The notes beneath the pieces were generated by a model. It was not told where the DNA came from, searched no databases, and saw nothing but the letters and a program-made list of their open reading frames with translations. From Rhizobium sp. FKL33 (lineage in GTDB: Bacteria > Pseudomonadota > Alphaproteobacteria > Rhizobiales > Rhizobiaceae), in assembly GCF_005222915.1 (NCBI RefSeq), contig NZ_STFX01000031.1:342342-406341 (forward strand): a stretch of DNA of 64,000 nucleotides. Reading direction: 5' to 3'. The number at the start of each line of letters is the position of its first letter. Positions within the stretch are counted from its first letter, which is position 1. Positions 37,193-45,687 of the stretch are shown piece by piece. Position numbers and translations under genes: made by a program.

Positions 37193-38071
37193 ATGATCGA
37201 CAAGCTGCAATTTTTCCTGACGCTGGCGCGCGAGCAGCATTTCGGCCGCGCCGCCGAGGAGTGCGGCGTCACCCAGCCGACGCTGTCGGCGGCGATCCGC
37301 CAGCTGGAAGGCGAACTCGGCGTGATGCTGGTCAATCGCGGCTCGCGCTTTCAGGGGCTGACGCCCGAGGGCCAGCGGGTGCTGGAATGGGCGCGCCGCA
37401 TCGTCGGCGACGCCCGCACGATGAAAGAGGAGATGCGCGCCGCCCGCTCCGGTCTGTCTGGCCATGTCAGGATCTCGGCCATCCCGACCGCGCTGTCGCT
37501 GATCCCGAGGCTAACCGGTCCGTTTCAGGAAAAGCATCCCGCCGTCACCTTCTCGGTGCAGTCGGCGACCTCGCTCAAGATCCTCAGCCAGCTCGACAAT
37601 CTCGAAACCGACATCGGCATCACCTATCTCGACAACGAGCCGCTCGGCCGCGTGGTCAGCGTTCCCCTGATCGAGGAGCGCTATCATCTCGTGATCTCGA
37701 AACAGGCGCCCGAAGCGAGCCGCGCCAGCATCACCTGGCGGGACGCGTCGGCCCTGCCGCTCTGCCTGCTGACCGCCGACATGCAGAACCGCCGCATCAT
37801 CAACCGTCATCTCGGCGAAGCCGGCGCCAAGGTCGAGCCCAGGCTCGAAACCAATTCGATGATCGTGCTCTTCACCCATGTGCTGACGGGTCAATGGGCG
37901 TCAATCATGCCGGAGGAAGCCGCGCGCTCCTTCGGCTTTGCCGATCAGGTGGCGATCATCCCGCTCACCGATCCCGAGCCCAGCCATCTCGTCGGGCTGG
38001 TGGCGCTGGAGCGGGACCCGAACACGCCGCTGGTCTCGGCGCTGATCAATGCGGCGCGGGGGCTGCTTTAG
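37193..38071 (+). CDS. LysR-family regulator, probable regulator of the formate dehydrogenase operon
   Basis: 292 aa from the ATG at 37193 (GAGGCTGAG before it). Winged helix at about 1-60 ([39 protein letters not shown]) and an OxyR/CbbR-like effector domain with [19 protein letters not shown]. LysR regulators stand beside fds operons in other bacteria (FdsR in Cupriavidus, established knowledge). Here a parD/parE remnant separates it from fdsG, and a GATAG-N7-CTATC palindrome lies upstream of fdsG. The regulatory link is inferred. Confidence 0.8.
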   Translation: MIDKLQFFLTLAREQHFGRAAEECGVTQPTLSAAIRQLEGELGVMLVNRGSRFQGLTPEGQRVLEWARRIVGDARTMKEEMRAARSGLSGHVRISAIPTALSLIPRLTGPFQEKHPAVTFSVQSATSLKILSQLDNLETDIGITYLDNEPLGRVVSVPLIEERYHLVISKQAPEASRASITWRDASALPLCLLTADMQNRRIINRHLGEAGAKVEPRLETNSMIVLFTHVLTGQWASIMPEEAARSFGFADQVAIIPLTDPEPSHLVGLVALERDPNTPLVSALINAARGLL

Positions 38072-38087
38072 GGAGCGTCGCGCATCA

Positions 38088-38131
38088 TGATCGTCACTCG
38101 CTTCAGGGACGAAAATGACGCGATATCTCAC
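38088..38131 (-). pseudogene. Truncated 5' fragment of a parE toxin gene
   Basis: Directly after parD, a GTG overlapping its stop as GTGA opens a frame reading MRYRVIFVPEASDD, the characteristic N-terminus of ParE/RelE toxins. Homology ends after about 15 codons; the frame then runs into the antisense of the LysR gene. The rest of the toxin (about 80 codons) is missing. Confidence 0.6.
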
Positions 38132-38412
38132 GGCTCCGACGTCTCCCTGTGCGCCGCCGCCCTGGTGTCCAAGCGCTTACGGACGTCATCTGGCGACAGG
38201 CCCCGTTCGGGGTTGCTTTTCATCTTGTCGTAAGTCGGCGCAACGTCCTCGATCAACCACCGTTCGATGGAAGCGTCTCGCTCGGCCAAATATCTGAGGC
38301 TTTTGTCTATCGCCGCGCACGCATCTGCATATTCGCCAGCGTCGACTTTCGTTCCGGTCAAATCGGCGATATCCTGCGGCAAGGTGATGTTGAGAGAGTG
38401 TTTTGCGGCCAT
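38128..38412 (-). CDS. parD: ParD-like antitoxin (orphan)
   Basis: 94 aa from the ATG at 38412 (three further codons open upstream). The N-terminal KHSLNITLPQDIADLTGTKVDAGEYADA is the ribbon-helix-helix of ParD/CopG antitoxins, and the tail WLIEDVAPTYDKMKSNPERGLSPDDVRKRL is the toxin-binding segment. It normally precedes and neutralises a ParE toxin, but only a 15-codon stub of parE remains. It is transcribed away from fdsG, in the gap between the LysR regulator and the fds operon. Confidence 0.78.
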   Translation of the reverse strand: MAAKHSLNITLPQDIADLTGTKVDAGEYADACAAIDKSLRYLAERDASIERWLIEDVAPTYDKMKSNPERGLSPDDVRKRLDTRAAAHRETSEP

Positions 38413-38721
38413 CGAGATCATCCTTCCAACGTTTAATCTGGCAGAGACTTCCTGCTTGGACCACTGTGTTCAACCTGGTCCAAAGGGCGCTTCGGGCGTT
38501 CACTCTCATTGGCGGCCTTGATAGAAATTTCCTATCGATCCACGAAACCGTCTTATTGACCTCGCGCTGATATTTCGTCACCCTCCTACGCTATGCGAGC
38601 GCGTGGCCGACAGAGTTCCGGTCAGGCGGCCTGTGTTCCGCACAGGCTCGGTGAGAGGCGAGGAGGGGGCCGGATGGCTTTCGCCCGACCGGACGCGACG
38701 ATCTGAACCGGTGAGGACCGT
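38413..38721. other. parD-fdsG divergent intergenic region
   Basis: 309 bp without a gene. It should contain the promoters of parD and of the fds operon. The one clear element is the GATAG-N7-CTATC palindrome at 38520. Open frames across it are short and have no ribosome sites. Confidence 0.55.
38520..38536. promoter_or_regulatory. Palindrome GATAG-N7-CTATC, candidate LysR-type operator
   Basis: GATAGAAATTTCCTATC has 5-bp arms and contains T-N11-A, the LysR-type recognition core; the ATAG-N7-CTAT spacing equals one OxyR half-element. It lies about 185 bp before fdsG and just after a LysR gene. Confidence 0.45.
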
Positions 38722-39201
38722 ATGAATATCCATGTGAAGCCCGATGGCGCGGTCGAAGCCGCGCTCGAGATCGTGCATCGGCTGAAGGGGCTCGAAGGCC
38801 CGCTTCTGCCGATCCTGCACGCCGTGCAGGACGAATTCGGCTATGTGCCGGAGGACTGTCTGCCGGTCATCGCCCGCGAGCTCAATCTGTCGCGCGCCGA
38901 GGTGCATGGCGTCGTCACCTTCTATCACGAATTTCGCCATCAGCCCGCCGGTCGCCATGTGCTGCGGCTCTGTCGCGCCGAGGCCTGCCAGTCGATGGGC
39001 GGGCGCGAGATCGCCGATCACGCCTGCGCGGAGCTCGGCCTCGATTGGCACGAGACCACGCCTGACGGCAAGGTCACGCTGGAGCCGGTCTATTGTCTGG
39101 GGCTCTGTTCCACCGCTCCCGCAGCGCAGCTGGACGGGGAGCTTCACGGACGCCTGACCCGGGACGACGTGTCCGCCCTCATCAAGGAGATCAGGGCATG
39201 A
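38722..39201 (+). CDS. fdsG: NAD-dependent formate dehydrogenase gamma subunit
   Basis: 159-aa NuoE-like thioredoxin-fold subunit carrying one [2Fe-2S] cluster: cysteines in CRAEACQSMGG and VYCLGLCSTAP. Start of the cytosolic fdsGBA complex. Its stop overlaps the fdsB start as ATGA. Confidence 0.9.
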   Translation: MNIHVKPDGAVEAALEIVHRLKGLEGPLLPILHAVQDEFGYVPEDCLPVIARELNLSRAEVHGVVTFYHEFRHQPAGRHVLRLCRAEACQSMGGREIADHACAELGLDWHETTPDGKVTLEPVYCLGLCSTAPAAQLDGELHGRLTRDDVSALIKEIRA

Positions 39202-40754
39202 GTGTCAAGATCTACGTCCCCCGCGATTCCGCAGCTCTGGCGCTCGGCGCCGAAAAGGTCGCCCAGGCCTTCCATGCAGAGATCGCCGCCCGCGGCCTCG
39301 ACGCCGTGGTGGTCCGCAACGGCTCGCGCGGCCTGCACTGGCTGGAGCCGATGGTGGAAGTGGCGACTCCTGAGGGCCGCATCGCCTATGGTCCGGTGAA
39401 AGCCTCCGATGTCGCGGGCCTGCTCGACGCCGGGCTGATGACGGGCGCGGAGCATCCGCTCTGTCATGGCCGCACCAAGGCCATTCCTTTCCTCCAGAAC
39501 CAGACGCGGCTGACCTTCGCCCGCTGCGGGATCATCGATCCCCTGTCGCTTGAGGATTACCGCGCCCATGCCGGCCTCGCCGGGCTCGAAAAGGCCGTCA
39601 AGCTCGATCCCGCCGCCATCGTCCGCGAAGTCACCGAATCCGGCCTGCGCGGCCGCGGCGGCGCGGGCTTCCCGACCGGCATCAAGTGGAACACGGTCGC
39701 CCAGGCCCAGGCCGATCAGAAATACATCGTCTGCAACGCCGATGAAGGCGACAGCGGCACCTTTGCCGACCGCATGATCATGGAAGGCGATCCCTTCGTG
39801 CTGATCGAGGGCATGGCGATCGCCGGCCTCGCGGTGGGCGCGACCCGCGGCTATATCTACACCCGTTCGGAATATCCCAACGCCATCCTGATCATGCGCG
39901 AAGCCATCGAGATCGCCCGGAAAGCCGGCGTGCTCGGCCCCTCCGTGCTCGGCTCGGGCCGAGCGTTCGACATGGAAGTCCGCGTCGGCGCGGGCGCCTA
40001 TGTCTGCGGGGAAGAGACGGCGCTGTTGAATTCGCTCGAAGGCAAGCGCGGCGTGGTCCGCGCCAAGCCGCCGCTGCCGGCGCTGCAGGGTTTCCTCGGC
40101 CGCCCGACCGTGGTCAACAACGTCATCTCGCTCGCCTCGGTGCCGGTGATCATGGACCGCGGCGCGACCTTCTACAAGGATTTCGGCATGGGCCGCTCTC
40201 GCGGCACGATCCCTATCCAGATCGCCGGCAATGTCAAATATGGCGGCCTCTACGAGACGGCCTTCGGCCTGTCGCTCGGAGAAATCGTGCTGCATATCGC
40301 CGGCGGCACGGCCACCGGCCGTCCTGTGAAGGCCGTGCAAGTCGGCGGCCCGCTGGGCGCCTATTTGCCTACCGATCTCTTCGACACGCTGTTCGATTAC
40401 GAAGCCTTCGCGGCCAAGGACGGGCTGATCGGACATGCCGGCATCACGGTGTTCGACGACACCGCCGACATGCTGGCCCAGGCCAAATTCGCCTTCGAAT
40501 TCTGCGCCGTCGAATCCTGCGGCAAATGCACCCCCTGCCGCATCGGCTCCACCCGCGGCGCCGAAGTGATCGACAAGATCCTTCAGGGCGTCGAGGTCGA
40601 GAAGAACATGGCGCTCATCAAGGATCTCTGCAACACGATGAAGTTCGGCTCGCTCTGCGCGCTCGGCGGCTTCACGCCCTATCCGGTGATGAGCGCGATC
40701 ACGCATTTCCCGGAAGATTTCATTCCGGCCCCGATACGGGAGGCGGCGGAGTGA
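39198..40754 (+). CDS. fdsB: NAD-dependent formate dehydrogenase beta subunit
   Basis: 518 aa from the ATG overlapping fdsG. A ferredoxin-like N-terminal domain (about 1-120) is followed by the NuoF-like part: GRGGAGFPTGIKW and GAGAYVCGEETALLNSLEGKRG bind FMN and NADH, and ESCGKCTPCRIGSTRG with a later Cys holds a [4Fe-4S] cluster. It passes electrons from the alpha subunit to NAD+. The expected neighbour fdsA is 1 kb away because a hicAB module and two repeats lie between. Confidence 0.92.
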   Translation: MSVKIYVPRDSAALALGAEKVAQAFHAEIAARGLDAVVVRNGSRGLHWLEPMVEVATPEGRIAYGPVKASDVAGLLDAGLMTGAEHPLCHGRTKAIPFLQNQTRLTFARCGIIDPLSLEDYRAHAGLAGLEKAVKLDPAAIVREVTESGLRGRGGAGFPTGIKWNTVAQAQADQKYIVCNADEGDSGTFADRMIMEGDPFVLIEGMAIAGLAVGATRGYIYTRSEYPNAILIMREAIEIARKAGVLGPSVLGSGRAFDMEVRVGAGAYVCGEETALLNSLEGKRGVVRAKPPLPALQGFLGRPTVVNNVISLASVPVIMDRGATFYKDFGMGRSRGTIPIQIAGNVKYGGLYETAFGLSLGEIVLHIAGGTATGRPVKAVQVGGPLGAYLPTDLFDTLFDYEAFAAKDGLIGHAGITVFDDTADMLAQAKFAFEFCAVESCGKCTPCRIGSTRGAEVIDKILQGVEVEKNMALIKDLCNTMKFGSLCALGGFTPYPVMSAITHFPEDFIPAPIREAAE

Positions 40755-40768
40755 GGGCGCTTTCTTCT

Positions 40769-40880
40769 CCGTCATCCTCGGGCTTGTCCCGAGGATCTGC
40801 CAAAGTGGCCCTGCGAGCGACGGCGCCGAATGCTGACATTCAGACACAGCATATCCTCGGGACAAGCCCGAGGATGACGG
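40769..40880. repeat. Palindromic intergenic repeat, family 1, copy A
   Basis: Arms CCGTCATCCTCGGG and its complement enclose about 60 bp. Each arm folds on itself (CCTCGGG-N5-CCCGAGG) and the two arms also pair with each other, as in paired REP elements. It follows the fdsB stop by 15 nt and precedes the hicB stop. Confidence 0.85.
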
Positions 40881-40894
40881 CGGAGATGTCCGGT

Positions 40895-41320
40895 TCAGGC
40901 GGCCGCCTGAACCGTCACGAACATCTGCATGCCCAGCGCCCTCAACGCATCCTGAAGCGGGCCGATCTTGGAGGGATGGTCAGGGTCGAGAAGACGCCGC
41001 GCCTCGTTCTCGCTCTTACCCAGCCGTCTGGCGAGCTCGCTCTTGGAAATGCCCGCGTCGCGGAAGGCCTGAACGACCGCGAGCTTGGCGGCGACATCGG
41101 CGTCCACAGAGATCGGCGCGCCCTCGGCAGCTTGCGGCATAGGCAGATGTCTCGTTTCGGCAAGAATGCCCCTCAGCGCAAGGCCCAGCGCGTCGCGCGC
41201 ATTGCTCAGCGCCTCTTCCCGTGTGTCGCCAGCGGTGATCGCCTCGGGAACGTCATCGAAAGTCACGATGAAGCCTCCATCCGGATCTTCCGTCACAGTG
41301 GCGAAATAGGCGTAGCGCAT
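40895..41320 (-). CDS. hicB: HicB-family antitoxin
   Basis: 141 aa. The N-terminal partial RNase-H-like fold (YAYFATVTEDPDGGFIVTFDDVPEAITAGDTREEALSNARDAL) is the HicB signature. The C-terminal half carries a helix-turn-helix (ISKSELARRLGKSENEARRLL) for autoregulation. It follows hicA by 33 nt on the minus strand. The module lies opposite to the formate dehydrogenase genes it interrupts. Confidence 0.9.
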   Translation of the reverse strand: MRYAYFATVTEDPDGGFIVTFDDVPEAITAGDTREEALSNARDALGLALRGILAETRHLPMPQAAEGAPISVDADVAAKLAVVQAFRDAGISKSELARRLGKSENEARRLLDPDHPSKIGPLQDALRALGMQMFVTVQAAA

Positions 41321-41353
41321 GGTTTCATTCCTTCCAATGCAGTTGCAGACTGT

Positions 41354-41548
41354 TCAGTCCAGTCCGAGCTGCTTCTTGACGAGCTTCATATAAGTCGGCG
41401 TCAGGTCCCCGGATTTGACCGTGCTCATCCGTCCGTCGCAGGTAACACGGTAGTGAGAGCCCTTGCCGCGATCCTCGAACACGTCGAACGGCTTGCCCAT
41501 CTCGCGCGCCCGCTTTCGAAGTTCTCGGATAAACTGCTCGCGCTTCAT
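41354..41548 (-). CDS. hicA: HicA-family mRNA interferase toxin
   Basis: 64 aa from the ATG at 41548 (a GTG six codons earlier is open). The double-stranded-RNA-binding-like fold is recognisable, with the catalytic His32 in GKGSHYRVTCDGR and KREQFIRELRKRA at the start. The gene is full length and intact. HicA toxins cleave mRNA unless bound by HicB. A 16-bp palindrome 32 nt upstream is a likely operator. Confidence 0.88.
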   Translation of the reverse strand: MKREQFIRELRKRAREMGKPFDVFEDRGKGSHYRVTCDGRMSTVKSGDLTPTYMKLVKKQLGLD

Positions 41549-41579
41549 CGGGGCTATCCAGTTCACGAGAAATCAATGT

Positions 41580-41595
41580 CGCACATTAATGTGCG
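41580..41595. promoter_or_regulatory. 16-bp perfect palindrome upstream of hicA, candidate HicB operator
   Basis: CGCACATTAATGTGCG is fully self-complementary and lies 32 nt before the hicA start, where the hicAB promoter should be. HicB-type antitoxins with a DNA-binding domain repress their own promoters, so this is the obvious candidate site. Confidence 0.6.
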
Positions 41596-41630
41596 AACGG
41601 CAAGCCTGATGCGCCTTGCTTTGTTGCGGG

Positions 41631-41750
41631 CGTCATCTTCGGGCTTGTCCCGAGGATCTACCAAGCTCGCCTTGCGCGCCACGCTCAGGACCGAACCGAA
41701 CACAGACATTCAGACGCCGCAGATCCTCGGGACAAGCCCGAGGATGACGG
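41631..41750. repeat. Palindromic intergenic repeat, family 1, copy B
   Basis: Same orientation and layout as copy A, with arms CGTCATCTTCGGG and CCCGAGGATGACG and an internal segment that also shares CAGACATTCAGAC-like words with copy A. It ends 16 nt before the fdsA start, just ahead of its GGGAGGT ribosome site. Confidence 0.85.
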
Positions 41751-41766
41751 CAGGGAGGTAAGCGTC

Positions 41767-44649
41767 ATGTCCCTCATCCACGAAATCGACTACGGCACCC
41801 CTGCTTCCAAGTCCGAAAAGACCGTCACGCTCACCATCGACGGCCAGAAGATCAGCGTGCCCGAGGGCACGTCGATCATGCGCGCCTCGATGGAGGCCGG
41901 CATTCAGGTGCCGAAACTTTGCGCCACCGACATGGTCGACGCCTTCGGCTCCTGTCGCCTCTGTCTGGTGGAGATCGAGGGCCGCAACGGCACGCCCGCC
42001 TCCTGCACCACGCCGGTCGCTGATGGCCTGGTCGTTCACACCCAGACCTCTCGGCTGAAGGACATCCGCAAGGGCGTGATGGAGCTCTACATCTCCGACC
42101 ATCCGCTCGACTGTCTCACCTGCGCCGCCAATGGCGATTGCGAATTGCAGGACATGGCCGGCGCGGTCGGCCTGCGCGATGTGCGCTACGGCTATGAGGG
42201 CGACAATCACGTCAAGGCCCGCTCGACCGGCGGCGAGGTCAACGCCCGCTGGATGGCGAAAGACGAGAGCAATCCCTATTTCACCTATGACCCCTCCAAA
42301 TGCATCGTCTGTTCGCGCTGCGTGCGCGCCTGCGAGGAAGTGCAGGGCACATTCGCGCTGACCATCGAGGGCCGCGGTTTCGACAGCCGCGTGTCGCCCG
42401 GCATGCATGAGCAGTTCCTGAATTCCGAATGCGTCTCCTGCGGCGCCTGCGTGCAGGCCTGCCCCACCGCGACGCTGACGGAAAAGTCGGTGATCGAAAT
42501 CGGCCAGCCCGAACATTCCAAGGTCACCACCTGCGCCTATTGCGGCGTCGGCTGTTCGTTCAAGGCGGAAATGCGCGGCGAGGAGCTGGTGCGGATGGTG
42601 CCGTGGAAGGATGGCAAGGCCAATCGCGGCCATTCCTGCGTCAAGGGCCGCTTCGCCTATGGCTACGCCACCCACAAGGATCGCATCCTCAACCCGATGA
42701 TCCGCGAAAAGATTTCCGATCCCTGGCGCGAAGTGACCTGGGCGGAGGCCTATGCGCATGTCGCCTCGGAGTTCCGCCGCATCCAGTACCAGTATGGCCG
42801 CGAGTCGATCGGCGGCATCACCTCGTCGCGCTGCACCAATGAAGAAACCTATCTGGTGCAGAAGCTGATCCGCGCCGGCTTCGGAAACAACAATGTCGAC
42901 ACCTGCGCCCGCGTCTGCCATTCGCCGACCGGCTATGGCCTCGGCCAGGCCTTCGGCACCTCGGCCGGCACGCAGGATTTCGATTCCGTCGAGCATACCG
43001 ACGTGGTCATCGTCATCGGGGCCAATCCCACCGAAGGACATCCTGTGTTCGGCTCGCGCCTCAAGAAGCGGCTGCGTCAGGGGGCCAAGCTGATCGTCAT
43101 CGATCCGCGCAAGATCGAGCTCGTCTCGTCCCCGCATGTGAAGGCGGAGTATCACCTGCCGCTGAAGCCCGGCACCAATGTCGCGGTGGTCACCTCGCTC
43201 GCCCATGTCATCGTCACCGAAGGCCTGTTCAATGAGGCCTTCATCCGCGAGCGCTGCGACTGGTCTGAATTCGAGGACTGGGCGGAATTCGTCTCCGACG
43301 AACGCCACAGCCCCGAGGCTCTCGCCGCCGTCACCGGCGTCGATGCGGAGCTGGTGCGCGGCGCCGCCCGTCTGTTCGCCCGCGGCGGCAATGGCGCGAT
43401 CTATTACGGTCTCGGCGTCACCGAGCACAGCCAGGGCTCGACCACGGTCATGGCCATCGCCAATCTCGCCATGGCCACCGGTAATATCGGTCGGCCCGGC
43501 GTCGGCGTGAATCCGCTGCGCGGCCAGAACAATGTCCAGGGCTCCTGCGACATGGGCTCCTTCCCGCATGAACTGCCGGGCTATCGTCATGTGTCCGACG
43601 ACGCCACCCGCGCCGTGTTCGAGAAACTCTGGGGCGTGACGCTTTCCAACGAGCCGGGCCTGCGCATTCCCAACATGCTGGACGCCGCCGTCGAGGGCAC
43701 GTTCAAGGGCATCTATATCCAGGGCGAGGACATTCTGCAGTCCGATCCCGACACCAAGCATGTGTCGGCGGGTCTGGCGGCGATGGAATGCGTCGTGGTG
43801 CAGGATCTCTTCCTCAACGAGACGGCCAATTACGCCCATGTCTTCCTGCCGGGCTCGACCTTTCTTGAGAAGGACGGCACCTTCACCAATGCCGAACGCC
43901 GCATCAACCGCGTCCGCCGGGTCATGAGCCCGAAAAACGGCTATGCCGATTGGGAAGTCACCCAGCATCTCGCCCAGGCGATGGGGCTCAACTGGACCTA
44001 CAGCCATCCCTCCGAAATCATGGCCGAGATTGCCGCGACCACGCCCAGCTTCGCCGGCATCAGTTATGATTATCTGGAGAAGATGGGCTCGGTGCAGTGG
44101 CCCTGCAACGAGAAGGCCCCCGAGGGTTCGCCGATCATGCATGTCAACGGCTTCGTGCGCGGCAAGGGTAAGTTCATCCGCACCGAATATGTGGCGACCG
44201 ACGAAAAGACCGGCCCGCGCTTCCCGCTGCTGCTCACCACCGGCCGCGTGCTCAGCCAGTACAATGTCGGCGCGCAGACGCGTCGCACCGGCAATACCGC
44301 CTGGCATCCCGAGGACCGGCTGGAAATCCATCCGCATGACGCTGAAAACCGCGGCATCCGCGATGGCGACTGGGTGCGGCTCGCCTCCCGCGCCGGCGAG
44401 ACCTCGCTGCGGGCGCTGATCACCGAAAAGGTCGCGCCGGGCGTTGTCTACACCACCTTCCATCACCCGGTGACCCAGGCAAACGTCATCACCACCGATT
44501 TTTCCGACTGGGCGACCAACTGTCCGGAGTATAAGGTGACAGCGGTGCAAGTGTCGCCGTCGAACGGTCCGTCGGAATGGCAGGAGGATTACAGCGAACT
44601 CTCCAAGCTCAGCCGCCGCATCGCCGGCAAGCTGGAAGCTGCGGAGTAA
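41767..44649 (+). CDS. fdsA: NAD-dependent formate dehydrogenase alpha subunit (molybdo-enzyme)
   Basis: 960 aa. Order: NuoG-like [2Fe-2S] domain (CATDMVDAFGSCRLC...C, about 45-80), His-Cys cluster region, two [4Fe-4S] motifs (CIVCSRCVRAC and CVSCGACVQAC), a further Fe-S site CAYCGVGC near 260 and the bis-MGD molybdopterin domains. CARVCHS (about residue 380) gives the Mo-binding Cys and catalytic His of metal-dependent formate dehydrogenases. It oxidises formate to CO2. Length matches the Rhodobacter/Cupriavidus enzyme. Confidence 0.93.
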   Translation: MSLIHEIDYGTPASKSEKTVTLTIDGQKISVPEGTSIMRASMEAGIQVPKLCATDMVDAFGSCRLCLVEIEGRNGTPASCTTPVADGLVVHTQTSRLKDIRKGVMELYISDHPLDCLTCAANGDCELQDMAGAVGLRDVRYGYEGDNHVKARSTGGEVNARWMAKDESNPYFTYDPSKCIVCSRCVRACEEVQGTFALTIEGRGFDSRVSPGMHEQFLNSECVSCGACVQACPTATLTEKSVIEIGQPEHSKVTTCAYCGVGCSFKAEMRGEELVRMVPWKDGKANRGHSCVKGRFAYGYATHKDRILNPMIREKISDPWREVTWAEAYAHVASEFRRIQYQYGRESIGGITSSRCTNEETYLVQKLIRAGFGNNNVDTCARVCHSPTGYGLGQAFGTSAGTQDFDSVEHTDVVIVIGANPTEGHPVFGSRLKKRLRQGAKLIVIDPRKIELVSSPHVKAEYHLPLKPGTNVAVVTSLAHVIVTEGLFNEAFIRERCDWSEFEDWAEFVSDERHSPEALAAVTGVDAELVRGAARLFARGGNGAIYYGLGVTEHSQGSTTVMAIANLAMATGNIGRPGVGVNPLRGQNNVQGSCDMGSFPHELPGYRHVSDDATRAVFEKLWGVTLSNEPGLRIPNMLDAAVEGTFKGIYIQGEDILQSDPDTKHVSAGLAAMECVVVQDLFLNETANYAHVFLPGSTFLEKDGTFTNAERRINRVRRVMSPKNGYADWEVTQHLAQAMGLNWTYSHPSEIMAEIAATTPSFAGISYDYLEKMGSVQWPCNEKAPEGSPIMHVNGFVRGKGKFIRTEYVATDEKTGPRFPLLLTTGRVLSQYNVGAQTRRTGNTAWHPEDRLEIHPHDAENRGIRDGDWVRLASRAGETSLRALITEKVAPGVVYTTFHHPVTQANVITTDFSDWATNCPEYKVTAVQVSPSNGPSEWQEDYSELSKLSRRIAGKLEAAE

Positions 44650-44671
44650 GGTTGTTGATTGCATCGGTGGC

Positions 44672-44851
44672 GTACCCCCCTCTGCCCTGCCGGGCATCTC
44701 CCCCTCAAGGGGGGAGATTTGATGGGGCATCCGCTCGCCCACTCTCTAGCGTCACAAACGCAGCACTCGACATCTCTATGAGGCAGGGCGAACGCCTCTT
44801 GCCAATCTCCCCCCTTGAGGGGGAGATGTCCGGCAGGACAGAGGGGGGTAT
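44672..44851. repeat. Long palindromic intergenic repeat, family 2
   Basis: Two roughly 48-bp arms, nearly complementary, enclose about 83 bp. Each arm contains its own smaller hairpin (CATCTCCCCCTCAAGGGGGG type). It fills the fdsA-fdhD gap, and the right arm supplies the GAGGGGGG that precedes fdhD. Confidence 0.85.
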
Positions 44852-44856
44852 GACCC

Positions 44857-45687
44857 ATGCCTGAAGCGCCTGACCCCTCTCGCCGCGTCCCCGACCTCAT
44901 CTTCCGCAACGGCCGCCTTTCGCAAGATCACCGCATCGTCGCTGAGGAAGCCGCCGTCGCGCTCTCCTATGGCGGCTCGACGGAAGCGGTGATGATGGCC
45001 ACCCCCGCCGATCTCGAAGATTTCGCCATCGGCTTCTCGCTGTCGGAAGGCATTGTCACTGGCATCGACGAGATCGAGTCGATCGCCATCGAACCCGCCT
45101 CGGGCGGCGTTGACCTGCAGATCGCGCTCAGCGACGATCTCGATCACACGCTGCGCGCCCGCCGCCGCGCCAAAGCCGGGCCGGTCGGTTGCGGGTTGTG
45201 CGGGGTGGAATCGATCGAGGAGGCGCTGAAGCCAGCAGCCGACGTCTCCGCCGCCACACTCCGTCTCGCGCCGTCGGATATCGCCAGCGCTATGGCGGCG
45301 CTGACCGCGCGCCAGCCGCTCAATGCGGAGACCCGCGCCGTCCACGCTGCGGCTTTTTATGTTCCGGGGCAGGGACTCATCGCCGTCCGCGAGGATGTCG
45401 GCCGCCACAATGCGCTCGACAAGCTGATCGGCGCCTTGGCCCGCGCGGGCGTCGATGGCGCGTCCGGCGCGGTGATCATGACCTCGCGGCTGTCGGTCGA
45501 ACTGGTGCAGAAGACGGCCAAGCTCGGCGCTGCCGCGCTAATCGGCATATCCGCGCCGACAGCGCTCGCCATCGACATGGCCACCCGCGCCGGCATGACG
45601 CTCGTGGCGCTGGCGCGCGGCGAGGATTTCGACATTTTCACCGGCGCAGACCGGATCATCACGGGAGACAAAGCCGATGCAGCCTGA
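44857..45687 (+). CDS. fdhD: Formate dehydrogenase accessory sulfurtransferase FdhD
   Basis: 276 aa. GCGLCGVES (about residues 109-117) is the CxxC loop used to move sulfur from IscS to the molybdenum cofactor, and GVDGASGAVIMTSRLSVELVQKTA is a conserved family block. It corresponds to fdsC in the Cupriavidus fdsGBACD operon. Its ribosome site lies in the arm of a palindromic repeat. The 3' end overlaps fdsD by 11 nt. Confidence 0.92.
   Translation: MPEAPDPSRRVPDLIFRNGRLSQDHRIVAEEAAVALSYGGSTEAVMMATPADLEDFAIGFSLSEGIVTGIDEIESIAIEPASGGVDLQIALSDDLDHTLRARRRAKAGPVGCGLCGVESIEEALKPAADVSAATLRLAPSDIASAMAALTARQPLNAETRAVHAAAFYVPGQGLIAVREDVGRHNALDKLIGALARAGVDGASGAVIMTSRLSVELVQKTAKLGAAALIGISAPTALAIDMATRAGMTLVALARGEDFDIFTGADRIITGDKADAA

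Noticed and set aside
38186..38581. 131-codon minus-strand frame over parD
   Set aside because: Out of frame with ParD, which has a clear ribbon-helix-helix and antitoxin tail.
41710..44742. 1010-codon open frame antisense to fdsA
   Set aside because: Product of GC-rich third positions opposite a well-defined gene; composition (Gly/Ala/Asp/His-rich) is not protein-like and no motif is visible.
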